Positions 1 through 7,115 are shown, counted from the first letter of the stretch. The stretch is 8,240 nucleotides of DNA from Bacillota bacterium (GCA_023435505.1 JAEYRR010000146.1:1-8240); one strand, 5' to 3'. Notes: generated by a model from the sequence alone, not told the origin. Program-made: numbers and translations.

Positions 1-233
1 AGGATACCCTCTTTGATGAGAAGATAAAGGGCTCCTTCCATTTTACACCGGGTAACTGCTATGATACGGCACCTAACGGGAATCATTCCTCTATTCACTG
101 GGATCTTGTATGCATCCAGACTCCGGAATTCGGTGGAGGAGAGATGTATTTCGATGATGTTCTTATTCGTAAGGATGGAAGATTTGTTGTACCAGAATTA
201 CAATGCCTGAATCCGGAGAACTTAATTGATTAG
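1..233 (+). CDS. M29-family metallo-aminopeptidase, C-terminal fragment
   Basis: Only the last 76 codons are in the window; the gene enters from the left edge in the frame whose first full codon is at position 3, and stops with TAG at 231-233. The translated tail carries [11 protein letters not shown], then [30 protein letters not shown] and a closing CLNPENLID. This matches the C-terminal end of M29 (thermophilic/AmpS-PepS type) aminopeptidases, in which the conserved His residues and the Asp of the HWD motif belong to the dinuclear metal site. Family members are cytoplasmic exopeptidases that remove N-terminal residues from peptides. The stop is 31 bp before the ATG of the potassium channel gene, with no terminator-like hairpin between them, so read-through into that gene is possible. 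Family assignment is from motif memory; substrate preference cannot be judged from the fragment. Confidence 0.85.
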   Translation, partial: DTLFDEKIKGSFHFTPGNCYDTAPNGNHSSIHWDLVCIQTPEFGGGEMYFDDVLIRKDGRFVVPELQCLNPENLID

Positions 234-248
234 AGACTAGTTGCTACT

Positions 249-256
249 AAAGGAGG
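249..256 (+). promoter_or_regulatory. Ribosome binding site fixing the ktrB start
   Basis: AAAGGAGG lies 8 nt before the ATG at 265. The open frame can be extended upstream to a TTG at 241, but that start would place this Shine-Dalgarno sequence inside the gene and has none of its own. The ATG at 265, giving a protein beginning MKRVFPRH, is therefore preferred. Confidence 0.85.
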
Positions 257-264
257 ACACAAAG

Positions 265-1608
265 ATGAAACGCGTCTTTCCAAGGCATTATACAAGAACA
301 CAAATTATTGCCATTGGATTTATATTAATCATCCTGGTAGGAACCTTACTGCTTATGCTTCCCGTTGCCACTAGGAGCGGGAAGTCAGCAGGGTTTATGA
401 GTTCCCTGTTTACTGCCACAAGCTCAACCTGTGTAACCGGCTTGATCGTAGCTGATACCTACACCAATTGGTCACTTTTTGGTCAACTTGTGATTCTTTT
501 GTTGATACAGGTTGGAGGACTTGGCTTTATTACCATCGGAATATTATTCGCCATGTTCTTCAGAAAAAAAATTGGTTTAAATGAGCGAGAGCTGATTCAG
601 GAAAGTATCAGTGCAACCAAGCTAGCTGGTGTTGTGAAGTTGGTTCGCAATATACTCGTTGGCACCATAGTGTTTGAAGGGGCAGGTGCAGTTCTCTTAA
701 GCATTCGGTTTATCCCAATGTTTGGAGTTATTAAGGGCATATACTACAGTGTCTTTCACTCGGTATCTGCATTTTGCAATGCAGGGTTTGATCTGATGGG
801 AACCATGGAGCCATACTCCTCCTTTACCAGTATGTATGATGACATCCTAGTGAATGTCACATTAATGGCTTTAATAATGATAGGTGGTATCGGCTTTATT
901 GTCTGGGAGGATATAAAGCATAATAAATTACATTTTAATAAATACAGTCTTCATACCAAACTGGTTTTAGTATCTACAGGGATTTTGATTTTTGGTGGCG
1001 CCCTGTTGTTTTATCTGTTTGAGATGAATGGATTATTTAGGGGGATGAGCACAAAGGGAACGATTTGCTCTTCCTTTTTTTGTTCTGTTACAGCCAGGAC
1101 GGCGGGTTTTAATACAGTGGATACCGCCAGTTTGTCCGGTGCCAGTGGACTTCTTACCGTCATATTGATGTATATCGGAGGCAGCCCAGGTTCTACAGCA
1201 GGAGGCATCAAAACCTCTACCTTTTTGGTGATTCTCATTTACATCTGGAATAATATTAGAGGGAATACCGGCTGTAATGTGTTCGGCCGCCGTATTGCGG
1301 ATGATGTAATAAAGAAAGCAGCTTTAGTCGTTCAGATTAATTTGATATTGGCACTGACAGCTGCGCTGGTGATCAGCGGTATACAGAACCTGCCGATTAC
1401 GGAGGTTTTATTTGAAGTGTTTTCTGCAATCGGTACAGTTGGTATGAGTACAGGTGTAACTAGAGAGCTTAACACCATATCCAGACTGCTTATTATCCTT
1501 CTTATGTATTGTGGACGAATTGGAAGCTTATCCTTTGCCCTAGCTTTTACAGAGAAAAGAAAACAGGCGCCGTTATTGTTGCCGGAAGAGAAGGTTAATG
1601 TAGGATAA
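265..1608 (+). CDS. ktrB: Potassium uptake channel subunit, TrkH/KtrB family
   Basis: A 447-residue integral membrane protein of the TrkH/KtrB/HKT superfamily, which forms the ion-conducting subunit for K+ uptake across the cytoplasmic membrane. The four M1-P-M2 repeats are visible through their pore loops: TCVTG (residues 55-59), CNAGF (171-175), TAGFN (279-283) and TVGMST (391-396). Each supplies one of the filter glycines (G59, G174, G281, G393). The glycine-rich GGSPGSTAGGIKTST stretch (305-319) and the late GRIGS motif (417-421) are also typical. The length of about 450 residues fits KtrB better than the roughly 480-residue enterobacterial TrkH, hence the symbol; the Ktr/Trk choice is an inference. 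It is followed 29 bp later by its regulatory RCK partner. No promoter is evident in the 31 bp before the gene, so transcription may start inside or upstream of the M29 aminopeptidase gene. In Firmicutes Ktr systems serve K+ homeostasis and osmotic adjustment, some of them Na+-coupled. Confidence 0.93.
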   Translation: MKRVFPRHYTRTQIIAIGFILIILVGTLLLMLPVATRSGKSAGFMSSLFTATSSTCVTGLIVADTYTNWSLFGQLVILLLIQVGGLGFITIGILFAMFFRKKIGLNERELIQESISATKLAGVVKLVRNILVGTIVFEGAGAVLLSIRFIPMFGVIKGIYYSVFHSVSAFCNAGFDLMGTMEPYSSFTSMYDDILVNVTLMALIMIGGIGFIVWEDIKHNKLHFNKYSLHTKLVLVSTGILIFGGALLFYLFEMNGLFRGMSTKGTICSSFFCSVTARTAGFNTVDTASLSGASGLLTVILMYIGGSPGSTAGGIKTSTFLVILIYIWNNIRGNTGCNVFGRRIADDVIKKAALVVQINLILALTAALVISGIQNLPITEVLFEVFSAIGTVGMSTGVTRELNTISRLLIILLMYCGRIGSLSFALAFTEKRKQAPLLLPEEKVNVG

Positions 1609-1637
1609 AGATGTGAGCTAGATTAGGAGGCTAATAG

Positions 1638-2288
1638 ATGAAATCTATCTTAATTATAGGAATGGGTAAATTTGGGCACCATTTGTGTCATAACATGGTG
1701 GAGTTGGGAAATCAGGTAATGGTAGTGGATCGTAAGGAGGAATCCTTAGAAGATTTGTTGACGGAAGTAACCAGTGCAAGAATAGGAGACTGTACGAAAG
1801 AAGAGGTATTAAAGAATCTGGGCATAAAGAATTTTGATCTCTGCTTCGTATGTATTGGAACAAATTTTCAGAGTAGTTTGGAGATTACCAGCCTGCTTAA
1901 GGATCTGGGAGCTAAATATGTGGTGAGTAAGGCAAATCGTGATATTCACGCCAAATTCCTTCTCCGTAATGGTGCGGATGAAGTCATCTATCCAGATAGG
2001 GACCTGGCAGAAAAGATTGCGGTGAAGTTTTCTGCGGATCATGTCTTTGATTATATAGAGATTACGGATGAGTATTCCATCTACGAGATTCCACCACTTC
2101 GTGAATGGGTAAACAAAACCATTCAGGAGGCAGATATTCGTGCAAAGTATCAGATTAATATACTGGGTGCCAAGGAAAGTGGGAAGGTTAAGATTCTTCC
2201 TGCTGCTGACTACGTCATTCATGAAAAAGATCATCTGATGATTATCGGAAAGAAGCAGGTGGTAGAGAAGTTGTTAAAGAATATATAG
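1638..2288 (+). CDS. ktrA: Potassium uptake regulatory subunit (RCK/TrkA-N protein)
   Basis: A 216-residue cytoplasmic protein with the two-domain layout of KtrA. An N-terminal Rossmann RCK (TrkA-N) domain starts at once with ILIIGMGKFG (G8, G10, G13) and ends its second strand at D31, the usual nucleotide-ribose contact. The GDCTKEEVL segment (50-58) and ADEVIYPDRDLAEKIA (113-128) are characteristic of the family. Residues from about 135 to 216 form the C-terminal RCK_C (TrkA-C) domain. KtrA proteins form octameric rings under the KtrB dimer, where ATP/ADP binding gates K+ flux; RCK_C domains of Firmicutes KtrA proteins bind c-di-AMP, so similar control is plausible but not visible here. AGGAGG at 1625-1630 lies 7 nt before the ATG. 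Immediate succession to the channel gene and the terminator just after the stop mark these two genes as the end of a transcription unit. Confidence 0.93.
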   Translation: MKSILIIGMGKFGHHLCHNMVELGNQVMVVDRKEESLEDLLTEVTSARIGDCTKEEVLKNLGIKNFDLCFVCIGTNFQSSLEITSLLKDLGAKYVVSKANRDIHAKFLLRNGADEVIYPDRDLAEKIAVKFSADHVFDYIEITDEYSIYEIPPLREWVNKTIQEADIRAKYQINILGAKESGKVKILPAADYVIHEKDHLMIIGKKQVVEKLLKNI

Positions 2289-2296
2289 AAATCAAC

Positions 2297-2339
2297 AAGA
2301 CACGTAGCGGCTATAAGGAAATTGCCTGCTACGTGTCTT
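2297..2339 (+). terminator. Hairpin terminator after the potassium uptake genes
   Basis: A perfect 12-bp inverted repeat: AAGACACGTAGC (2297-2308) pairs with GCTACGTGTCTT (2328-2339), with a 19-nt loop. It begins 8 nt after the ktrA stop codon. The T-run after the stem is short (TCTTTCTG), so it is an imperfect intrinsic terminator, but position and stem strength support the call. An RNA 3'-end protector is the alternative. Confidence 0.75.
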
Positions 2340-2387
2340 TCTGTGGAAAATTTTATGTATTATAGGCAAAATTAATATGTAGAATCT

Positions 2388-2415
2388 TTTAAAATATTAC
2401 AATTTATGGTATAAT
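2388..2415 (+). promoter_or_regulatory. Sigma-A-like promoter of the zinc-finger membrane protein gene
   Basis: TATAAT at 2410-2415 is a perfect -10 hexamer preceded by TGG, giving an extended -10 (TGGTATAAT). The best -35 candidate is TTTAAA at 2388-2393, 16 bp upstream, which is weak; the extended -10 would compensate. The predicted transcript start is near 2422, leaving a leader of about 20 nt before the ATG at 2445. Together with the preceding terminator it makes the next gene an independent unit. Confidence 0.65.
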
Positions 2416-2444
2416 TTTTGCAAATAATAGTAGGGGGGTAATAT

Positions 2445-3452
2445 ATGTTTGACAATATTGGCAGAAAAATAAAGATTTTGGCTATTGTAGTATGCTCCAT
2501 GGGTATTGTGGCATCTGGTGTGGCAGGGGGAATGATTAGCGCACAAGGATCTGTAATAGGGATGGTAGTAGTAGGGCTAGGGGTTCCCGGTTTCTTGGTG
2601 GTTGGGGTTCTATTGTATGGTTTTGGACAGTTAATAGAAAATACGGACAGACTGGTAGAGGCAAATATACAGAGCAGTGATTCTTTTCCAAAGGAAAAAA
2701 CGATGCATTGTAGAACTTACAATACAGACCTCCCTATACGGAATATAGATCTTCGTTTATCAAGTAATGGAGAAGTCTATATGACCTTCTTTCTTACCAG
2801 GGATATAAAACTTGAAGCAATTCGAACAGAACTCTCTATAGAAACGGTATTTGGGGAGAAAGTTGATATCGGGCAAGTGGATTTTAGCAGTATTATAAGG
2901 AGTGATACCTTGCTTTGTGAGACAGAGTATGTATATCGCCCAGAGATTAAGGAAAACTTCTTAAAAGCCAAATCTGCATCCGTACATATTGCCCAGTATA
3001 TAGAAGATGGACAACTGAGTAAAGTAAAGGCTAATGATGTAGAAATTGCATTAACAGAAGTGGAATTAGAAGAATTGCAATCTCTATATGGTAAGGATGC
3101 GGTTGTCTACTACCAAGAGAGTAGGGTCAGATGGACCTGTGTCTGTGGAAAGGTAAACAAGAATGTAGATAAATTTTGTGTTTCCTGTACCAGGGCAAGA
3201 GAACTTTTTAAAGAGAAAGAGATTGACGTACAGGACCTCTATGAAGATATATTAGAATATGCCAGTAGGGATGGAGTTAAGTCCATCAGAGACATATATG
3301 AGTATGCCCATGGGTTGTCTACGGGAATTATACATAAAGACTTACAGAGCCTTGTTGCCACCATAAAGAGGCTTTCAGATGAAGCACAGCATAGCTGGGT
3401 ACCAAAGCAGATGGTAGTCGATGAAATCCAGTCGTACCGAACAACTCCCTAG
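2445..3452 (+). CDS. Unrecognised membrane protein with a C-terminal RanBP2-like zinc finger
   Basis: A 335-residue protein whose function I do not recognise. Two closely spaced hydrophobic glycine-rich segments (about residues 10-32 and 37-62) should form a membrane hairpin with both ends on the same, probably cytoplasmic, side. Residues about 85-225 are soluble with alternating hydrophobic strands and a Glu-rich helix near 204-214. A small zinc site follows: W230, C232, C234, N238, C245 and C248, i.e. W-x-C-x-C-x3-N-x6-C-x2-C, very close to the RanBP2 zinc-finger pattern but with one residue instead of two to four between the first cysteines. The last 85 residues are charged and mostly helical. 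The Shine-Dalgarno is an unusual run, AGGGGGG (2432-2438), 6 nt before the ATG. The gene has its own promoter and is convergent with the next gene, so neighbours give no functional clue. Real-gene confidence is high; function is unknown. Confidence 0.85.
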   Translation: MFDNIGRKIKILAIVVCSMGIVASGVAGGMISAQGSVIGMVVVGLGVPGFLVVGVLLYGFGQLIENTDRLVEANIQSSDSFPKEKTMHCRTYNTDLPIRNIDLRLSSNGEVYMTFFLTRDIKLEAIRTELSIETVFGEKVDIGQVDFSSIIRSDTLLCETEYVYRPEIKENFLKAKSASVHIAQYIEDGQLSKVKANDVEIALTEVELEELQSLYGKDAVVYYQESRVRWTCVCGKVNKNVDKFCVSCTRARELFKEKEIDVQDLYEDILEYASRDGVKSIRDIYEYAHGLSTGIIHKDLQSLVATIKRLSDEAQHSWVPKQMVVDEIQSYRTTP

Positions 3453-3459
3453 ATAATCC

Positions 3460-4185
3460 CTACAGGAAAGACTGTATGACCTCATAGAGAAGAGGAATCA
3501 ATAAGGCAGGTAGCATATTGCCTACCTTGAATTTCTTTCCCAAGGCAATATTAATACCCACACAAAATATAAGGGCAGAGCCTACAAAACCAAGGTTGTC
3601 GATTAGTCCGGTGCTTGCAAACTCCCCAAAGAATGTGGAAAACAAAGTGATAGAGCCTTGGTAGATGAAAATAGGGATAGCGGAGAAGATGGCACCAACT
3701 CCATAGGTAGAGGCAAAGACAATCAAAATCACGCCATCTAATACAGCTTTAGCTATAAGCATGGAATAATTACCATCAATGCCGTCTTGGATTGATCCAA
3801 CGATGGCCATTGCGCCTACACAGATAATTAAGGATACATTTACAAATCCATCTACGAATTGGCTGTCATTTTCTCTTTTGACAGCCTTTTTTATACGTTC
3901 ACCCAAGGCATCCATCCTGTCCTCCAAACGAAGAACTTCACCTATTATGGTTCCCAGTACCAGAGATAGTATCAGTATCATGGTTCCCTGGGTCTCCAGT
4001 CTGTCATTATGTATGACAAGCATTTTCGACAATGCACCAGCTGCTCCTATAAAGATAGTAGCCACACCACAAGCCTGCATCAATGCCTTTTGAAATTGCT
4101 CCTTTATCCCATTCTTTAATACAAGGCCAATAACTCCACCAACAATCACTGCGCCTGTGTTTATAATAGTTCCCAATCCGATCAT
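3460..4185 (-). CDS. DUF554 family membrane protein (YdfK/YqgA-like)
   Basis: A 241-residue polytopic membrane protein of the DUF554 family. Family hallmarks are the opening GLGTIINTGAVIVGGVIG (residues 3-20), the GTIIGE motif (78-83), ICVGAMAIVGSIQDGIDG (121-138) and the following KAVLDG (146-151). About six or seven membrane segments are expected, with a charged soluble loop at roughly 86-112. The frame is open up to 4248, but the start is placed at the ATG at 4185-4183. It is preceded by an AGAGG site 10 nt upstream and by a strong promoter whose -35 box covers 4243-4248, so the longer version could not be translated from that transcript. Length agrees with the roughly 230-residue family norm. 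The biochemical role of the family is not firmly established; a transporter or channel-like function is often supposed. Its stop is 7 bp from the stop of the convergent zinc-finger gene. Confidence 0.88.
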   Translation of the reverse strand: MIGLGTIINTGAVIVGGVIGLVLKNGIKEQFQKALMQACGVATIFIGAAGALSKMLVIHNDRLETQGTMILILSLVLGTIIGEVLRLEDRMDALGERIKKAVKRENDSQFVDGFVNVSLIICVGAMAIVGSIQDGIDGNYSMLIAKAVLDGVILIVFASTYGVGAIFSAIPIFIYQGSITLFSTFFGEFASTGLIDNLGFVGSALIFCVGINIALGKKFKVGNMLPALLIPLLYEVIQSFL

Positions 4186-4219
4186 GTATGTAAAACCTCT
4201 TTTTCTTATAATAGTATTT

Positions 4220-4248
4220 ACTATATCTGATATGTAAAATAGTGTCAA
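4220..4248 (-). promoter_or_regulatory. Near-consensus sigma-A promoter of the DUF554 gene
   Basis: On the minus strand TTGACA (4248-4243, perfect -35) is followed after exactly 17 nt by TATAGT (4225-4220, five of six matches to the -10). The transcript should start near 4213, giving a leader of about 28 nt to the ATG at 4185. This promoter decides the choice of start codon for the gene. Confidence 0.8.
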
Positions 4249-4324
4249 GAAAGACAGGGCGCTAACTCTGTTTTCTCAACAAAAACTCCAATATGTGGTT
4301 GTGGAAGTAATAGCCAAAATAGAG

Positions 4325-4330
4325 TATAAT
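4325..4330 (+). promoter_or_regulatory. Candidate -10 box of the deo operon
   Basis: A perfect TATAAT sits in an A/T-rich stretch 135 bp before deoB. The 17-bp-spaced -35 position reads TGGAAG (4302-4307), only a partial match, so activator help or another start site is possible. A second, weaker option is TATACC at 4415-4420 with TAGTGA at 4392-4397, nearer the gene. No riboswitch-like fold was recognised. The 279-bp divergent gap 4186-4464 otherwise holds the minus-strand promoter and the repeats listed separately. Confidence 0.4.
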
Positions 4331-4375
4331 ATATTTAATTGCCATTATATGTGTGATTTTTGCATTTTAAGTTTT

Positions 4376-4401
4376 GTGAATAAGTCATATTTAGTGAATA
4401 A
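4376..4401 (+). repeat. Two direct copies of GTGAATAA upstream of deoB
   Basis: GTGAATAA occurs at 4376-4383 and again at 4394-4401, start to start 18 bp, between the distal candidate -10 box and the deoB start. The spacing of a little under two helical turns would put both copies on roughly the same DNA face, as for a dimeric or tandem regulator site. In A/T-rich DNA an 8-mer repeated once can arise by chance, so the regulatory reading is an inference. Confidence 0.35.
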
Positions 4402-4416
4402 CGAAGACTGACTTTA

Positions 4417-4435
4417 TACCATACTAGTAATGGTA
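4417..4435 (+). promoter_or_regulatory. Near-perfect palindrome, candidate operator of the deo operon
   Basis: TACCAT (4417-4422) and ATGGTA (4430-4435) are exact inverted copies flanking ACTAGT (itself palindromic) plus one A. The 19-nt element ends 15 bp before the GGAGG of deoB. It overlaps the weaker proximal -10 candidate TATACC (4415-4420), where a bound repressor would block initiation. It could also fold as a small RNA hairpin in a longer leader. It does not resemble the Bacillus DeoR operator or a catabolite-responsive element that I know. Confidence 0.4.
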
Positions 4436-4464
4436 GAAACTGTGAGAGAAGGAGGTACACTTTC

Positions 4465-5643
4465 ATGAAACGTGTATTTTTAATTGTACTGGATAGTGTT
4501 GGCGTTGGTGAATTGCCTGATGCAGCGGACTATATGGACGCAGGAAGCAATACGTTGCGGGCAGCCTCAACAAGCCAATTTTTTGATATGCCAAACATGG
4601 AGAAACTTGGACTTTTCTCTATTGATGGAATTGAAGTAGCAGAAGAAAAAAAACATAATGTGACTCCAAACGGTATTTATGGTAAGATGATGGAAGCTAG
4701 TCGTGGTAAAGATACTACTATCGGTCACTGGGAGATCTCCGGAATTATCTCAGAGGAACCTCTTCCAACCTTCCCTGATGGATTTCCAAGGGAACTACTA
4801 GATGCTTTTGAAGCAGCTACCGGTCGCAAGGTTATTTGCAACAAGCCTTATTCCGGTACTGAGGTTATTAAAGACTACGGGAAAGAGCATGTAGATACTG
4901 GAGCATTGATTGTTTATACTTCAGCGGATAGTGTTTTTCAGATTGCTGCTCACGAAGAAATTGTACCAATTGAACAGCTTTATGAATATTGTGAAATAGC
5001 AAGAAAACTTTGCACCGGTAAATTTGGTGTAGGCCGTGTCATTGCCAGACCTTTTGAAGGAACTGAAGGCAACTACACAAGAACAGCAAAAAGACATGAC
5101 TATTCCTTACAGCCACCGAAGACGACTATGCTTGATACCATCAAGGCCAATGGTTTAGATGTCATAGCAGTTGGTAAGATTAGTGATATTTTTGCAGGGA
5201 AAGGAGTTACCGAAGCAGTACGTACTGCAGATAATGTAGAAGGAATTGAACGTACCATAGAATATACGAAGAAGCCATTCCATGGACTGTGCTTTGTCAA
5301 TTTGGTGGATTTCGACATGAAATACGGACATCGTAATGATATTGACGGCTATGCCAAAGCACTTACTTATTTTGATAGTAAGCTTCCTGAGATCATGGAG
5401 AATTTAAAAGATGAGGACATCTTAATGATTACTGCTGATCATGGTTGCGATCCAAGTACCCCTTCCACCGATCACTCCAGAGAATATACTCCATTGGTGA
5501 TTTACGGGAAACAGCTAAAGAACAATGTAAATCTTCATGTTAAAAAGACATTTTCTGATATTGGCGCTACCATAGTAGAGTATCTTGGTTTACCGCTAGA
5601 AATAAAAGGAAGCTCTTTTTTAAATGAGATAATAGAAAAATAA
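4465..5643 (+). CDS. deoB: Phosphopentomutase
   Basis: A 392-residue cytoplasmic enzyme that interconverts (deoxy)ribose-1-phosphate and (deoxy)ribose-5-phosphate, linking nucleoside phosphorolysis to central metabolism. It belongs to the alkaline-phosphatase-like metalloenzyme superfamily with two Mn2+. The expected ligands are present: D10 in FLIVLDSVGVGE, D284 and H289 in DFDMKYGHRND, D325 and H326 in TADHG, and H337 in TDHSREYTP. The phosphorylated threonine lies in the GKDTTIGHWE motif (81-90, T84 or T85). The mobile cap domain lies between, at about 100-215. Length matches the family (about 390). GGAGG at 4451-4455 is 9 nt before the ATG. It is the first gene of the nucleoside salvage operon, 21 bp ahead of deoD. 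All key residues are intact. Confidence 0.97.
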   Translation: MKRVFLIVLDSVGVGELPDAADYMDAGSNTLRAASTSQFFDMPNMEKLGLFSIDGIEVAEEKKHNVTPNGIYGKMMEASRGKDTTIGHWEISGIISEEPLPTFPDGFPRELLDAFEAATGRKVICNKPYSGTEVIKDYGKEHVDTGALIVYTSADSVFQIAAHEEIVPIEQLYEYCEIARKLCTGKFGVGRVIARPFEGTEGNYTRTAKRHDYSLQPPKTTMLDTIKANGLDVIAVGKISDIFAGKGVTEAVRTADNVEGIERTIEYTKKPFHGLCFVNLVDFDMKYGHRNDIDGYAKALTYFDSKLPEIMENLKDEDILMITADHGCDPSTPSTDHSREYTPLVIYGKQLKNNVNLHVKKTFSDIGATIVEYLGLPLEIKGSSFLNEIIEK

Positions 5644-5664
5644 AAATCTAAGGAGGAAATATTT

Positions 5665-6369
5665 ATGGCAACCCCACACAATGCAGCAAAAGAAGGAGAA
5701 ATAGCGAAAACCGTCCTAATGCCGGGAGATCCACTTCGCGCCAAATATATAGCAGAAACATATTTAGAGGATGTTGTATGCTTCAATACCGTACGTAACA
5801 TGTTTGGTTACACCGGAACCTATAACGGAAAACGCATTAGCGTTATGGGTGGTGGAATGGGTATTCCATCCATCGCGATCTATTCTTACGAGCTTTACAG
5901 TTTCTACGGCGTAGAAAACATTATCCGCATCGGTTCAGCAGGTGGTTTCCAGGATGATATTAAGCTAAGAGATATCGTAATCGGAATGGGTGCCTGCACC
6001 GATTCCAACTTTGTGAGTCAGTATGGCCTACCTGGGCACTTTGCTCCAACTGCAAGCTATGAACTTCTTAGCAAAGCAGTAGAAGTAGCCAAAGAGAAGA
6101 ACATCAATACTAAGGTTGGTAATGTTCTTTCGTCTGATGTATTTTACAATGCCAATAAAAATGCCAATGACCTTTGGAAGGGAATGGGTGTCCTTTGTGT
6201 AGAGATGGAAGCAGCTGGTCTCTACATGAATGCCGCTAAGCTTGGTAAGAAAGCCCTTGCTATTTTAACCATCAGTGATCACTTATATACGGGGGAAGCA
6301 CTAGATGCTGAATCTAGACAGAACACCTTTAATGATATGATGTTAATCGCCCTTGAGATGGCTGAGTAA
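5665..6369 (+). CDS. deoD: Purine nucleoside phosphorylase, DeoD (hexameric) type
   Basis: A 234-residue cytoplasmic enzyme that phosphorolyses purine (deoxy)nucleosides to base and (deoxy)ribose-1-phosphate. It aligns by eye without gaps over much of its length with E. coli DeoD: it starts MATPHNA and contains VLMPGDPLRAKYIAET. Active-site residues, counted with the initiator Met, are all present: H5, G21, R25, R44, R88 and S91 (phosphate and inter-subunit site), F160, E180-M181-E182 in CVEMEAAGLY (ribose site), and the catalytic pair D205 and R218. The retained D205 favours 6-oxo and 6-amino purines, including adenosine, as in other hexameric PNPs. AAGGAGG (5650-5656) lies 8 nt before the ATG. 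Product sugar phosphates pass to DeoB, encoded immediately upstream. Confidence 0.97.
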   Translation: MATPHNAAKEGEIAKTVLMPGDPLRAKYIAETYLEDVVCFNTVRNMFGYTGTYNGKRISVMGGGMGIPSIAIYSYELYSFYGVENIIRIGSAGGFQDDIKLRDIVIGMGACTDSNFVSQYGLPGHFAPTASYELLSKAVEVAKEKNINTKVGNVLSSDVFYNANKNANDLWKGMGVLCVEMEAAGLYMNAAKLGKKALAILTISDHLYTGEALDAESRQNTFNDMMLIALEMAE

Positions 6370-6413
6370 CCGAGGAAAAATGTTGTGTAGAATATACTTT
6401 TATTTTAAAACTT

Positions 6414-6418
6414 GGAGG
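6414..6418 (+). promoter_or_regulatory. Ribosome binding site fixing the deoC start
   Basis: GGAGG lies 8 nt before the ATG at 6427. The frame is open back to a TTG at 6412, but that codon overlaps this site and lacks its own, so translation should begin at 6427 with [13 protein letters not shown]. Confidence 0.85.
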
Positions 6419-6426
6419 TAAGTTAT

Positions 6427-7098
6427 ATGGAACAAAAAGAGATTTTACAAAAGGTGGACCACACCCTGCTTTCCCAGACAGCAACATGGGAGGAAATTAG
6501 ACAAATCTGTGACGATGCAATCACTTATAATGCGGCATCTGTGTGCATTCCTGCTTCTTACATCAAACAGGCAAAAAAATATGTGCAGGATAGAATGCAG
6601 TTATGTACCGTAATTGGGTTTCCAAATGGATACAGCACTACTGCAACAAAGGTATTTGAGACAAAGGACGCCATTGCAAATGGGGCAGACGAGATCGATA
6701 TGGTCATTAACATTGGCTATGTGAAAGACCGTCGTTATGAAGATGTTGAAGAGGAAATCCGTCAGATTAAAGAAGCTTGTGGAGATAAAATCCTAAAGGT
6801 AATCATTGAAACCTGTCTTCTTACAGAGGGTGAAAAGATACAGATGTGCAAGGTGGTAACTGACGCAGGAGCAGACTTCATCAAGACTTCTACCGGTTTT
6901 TCCACAGCAGGAGCTACCGTTGAGGATATTGCCCTCTTTAAAAAACATGTTGGAAGCCAGGTAAAAATTAAAGCTGCAGGTGGAATCTCTTCCTTTGATG
7001 ATGCAGCTAGATTCTGTGAGCTTGGAGCGGATCGGTTAGGAACTAGCCGACTGATTAAACTGATGAAGCAACAGGATGTAGCTCCTGGTGAATATTAA
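6427..7098 (+). CDS. deoC: Deoxyribose-phosphate aldolase
   Basis: A 223-residue class I aldolase (TIM barrel) that cleaves 2-deoxyribose-5-phosphate to glyceraldehyde-3-phosphate and acetaldehyde, the exit step of deoxynucleoside catabolism. The family signature is complete. KVDHTLL lies at the N terminus (9-15). D91 in [11 protein letters not shown] is the proton-relay aspartate. K153 in FIKTSTGFS is the Schiff-base lysine, and K182 in VKIKAAGGI is the second active-site lysine. The C-terminal GADRLGTSR (200-208) closes the phosphate site. Length is typical of bacterial DeoC (about 220). The 57-bp gap after deoD is the widest in the operon. It contains TTGTGT (6383-6388) and TAAAAC (6406-6411) 17 bp apart, at best a weak internal promoter, and no terminator. 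The cdd gene follows after 17 bp. Confidence 0.97.
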   Translation: MEQKEILQKVDHTLLSQTATWEEIRQICDDAITYNAASVCIPASYIKQAKKYVQDRMQLCTVIGFPNGYSTTATKVFETKDAIANGADEIDMVINIGYVKDRRYEDVEEEIRQIKEACGDKILKVIIETCLLTEGEKIQMCKVVTDAGADFIKTSTGFSTAGATVEDIALFKKHVGSQVKIKAAGGISSFDDAARFCELGADRLGTSRLIKLMKQQDVAPGEY

Positions 7099-7115
7099 GT
7101 CCAAGAGGTGATTGA

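Noticed and set aside
1809..2234. Minus-strand open frame of 141 codons inside ktrA
   Set aside because: The plus-strand KtrA protein has full family motifs; the antisense translation shows no recognisable domain and has no ribosome site or promoter.
3779..4093. Open frame of 104 codons on the plus strand inside the DUF554 gene
   Set aside because: It is antisense to a well-supported gene, has no good ribosome site, and its Ser/Pro/Ile-rich translation looks like the complement of a membrane protein.
4250..4280. Possible hairpin, GAAAGACAG with CTGTTTTC, as a terminator or leader structure
   Set aside because: The stem has a bulge, a 10-nt loop and no T-run, and it lies upstream of both divergent promoters, so it would not be in either predicted transcript.
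4331..4464. Purine riboswitch or other metabolite-sensing leader before deoB
   Set aside because: No three-way-junction pattern or conserved purine-riboswitch core could be recognised, and no terminator or anti-terminator pair precedes the ribosome site.
265..4479. KtrB and DeoB both begin MKRVF
   Set aside because: The identity stops after five residues and the proteins are unrelated; it is a coincidence of common N-terminal codons.
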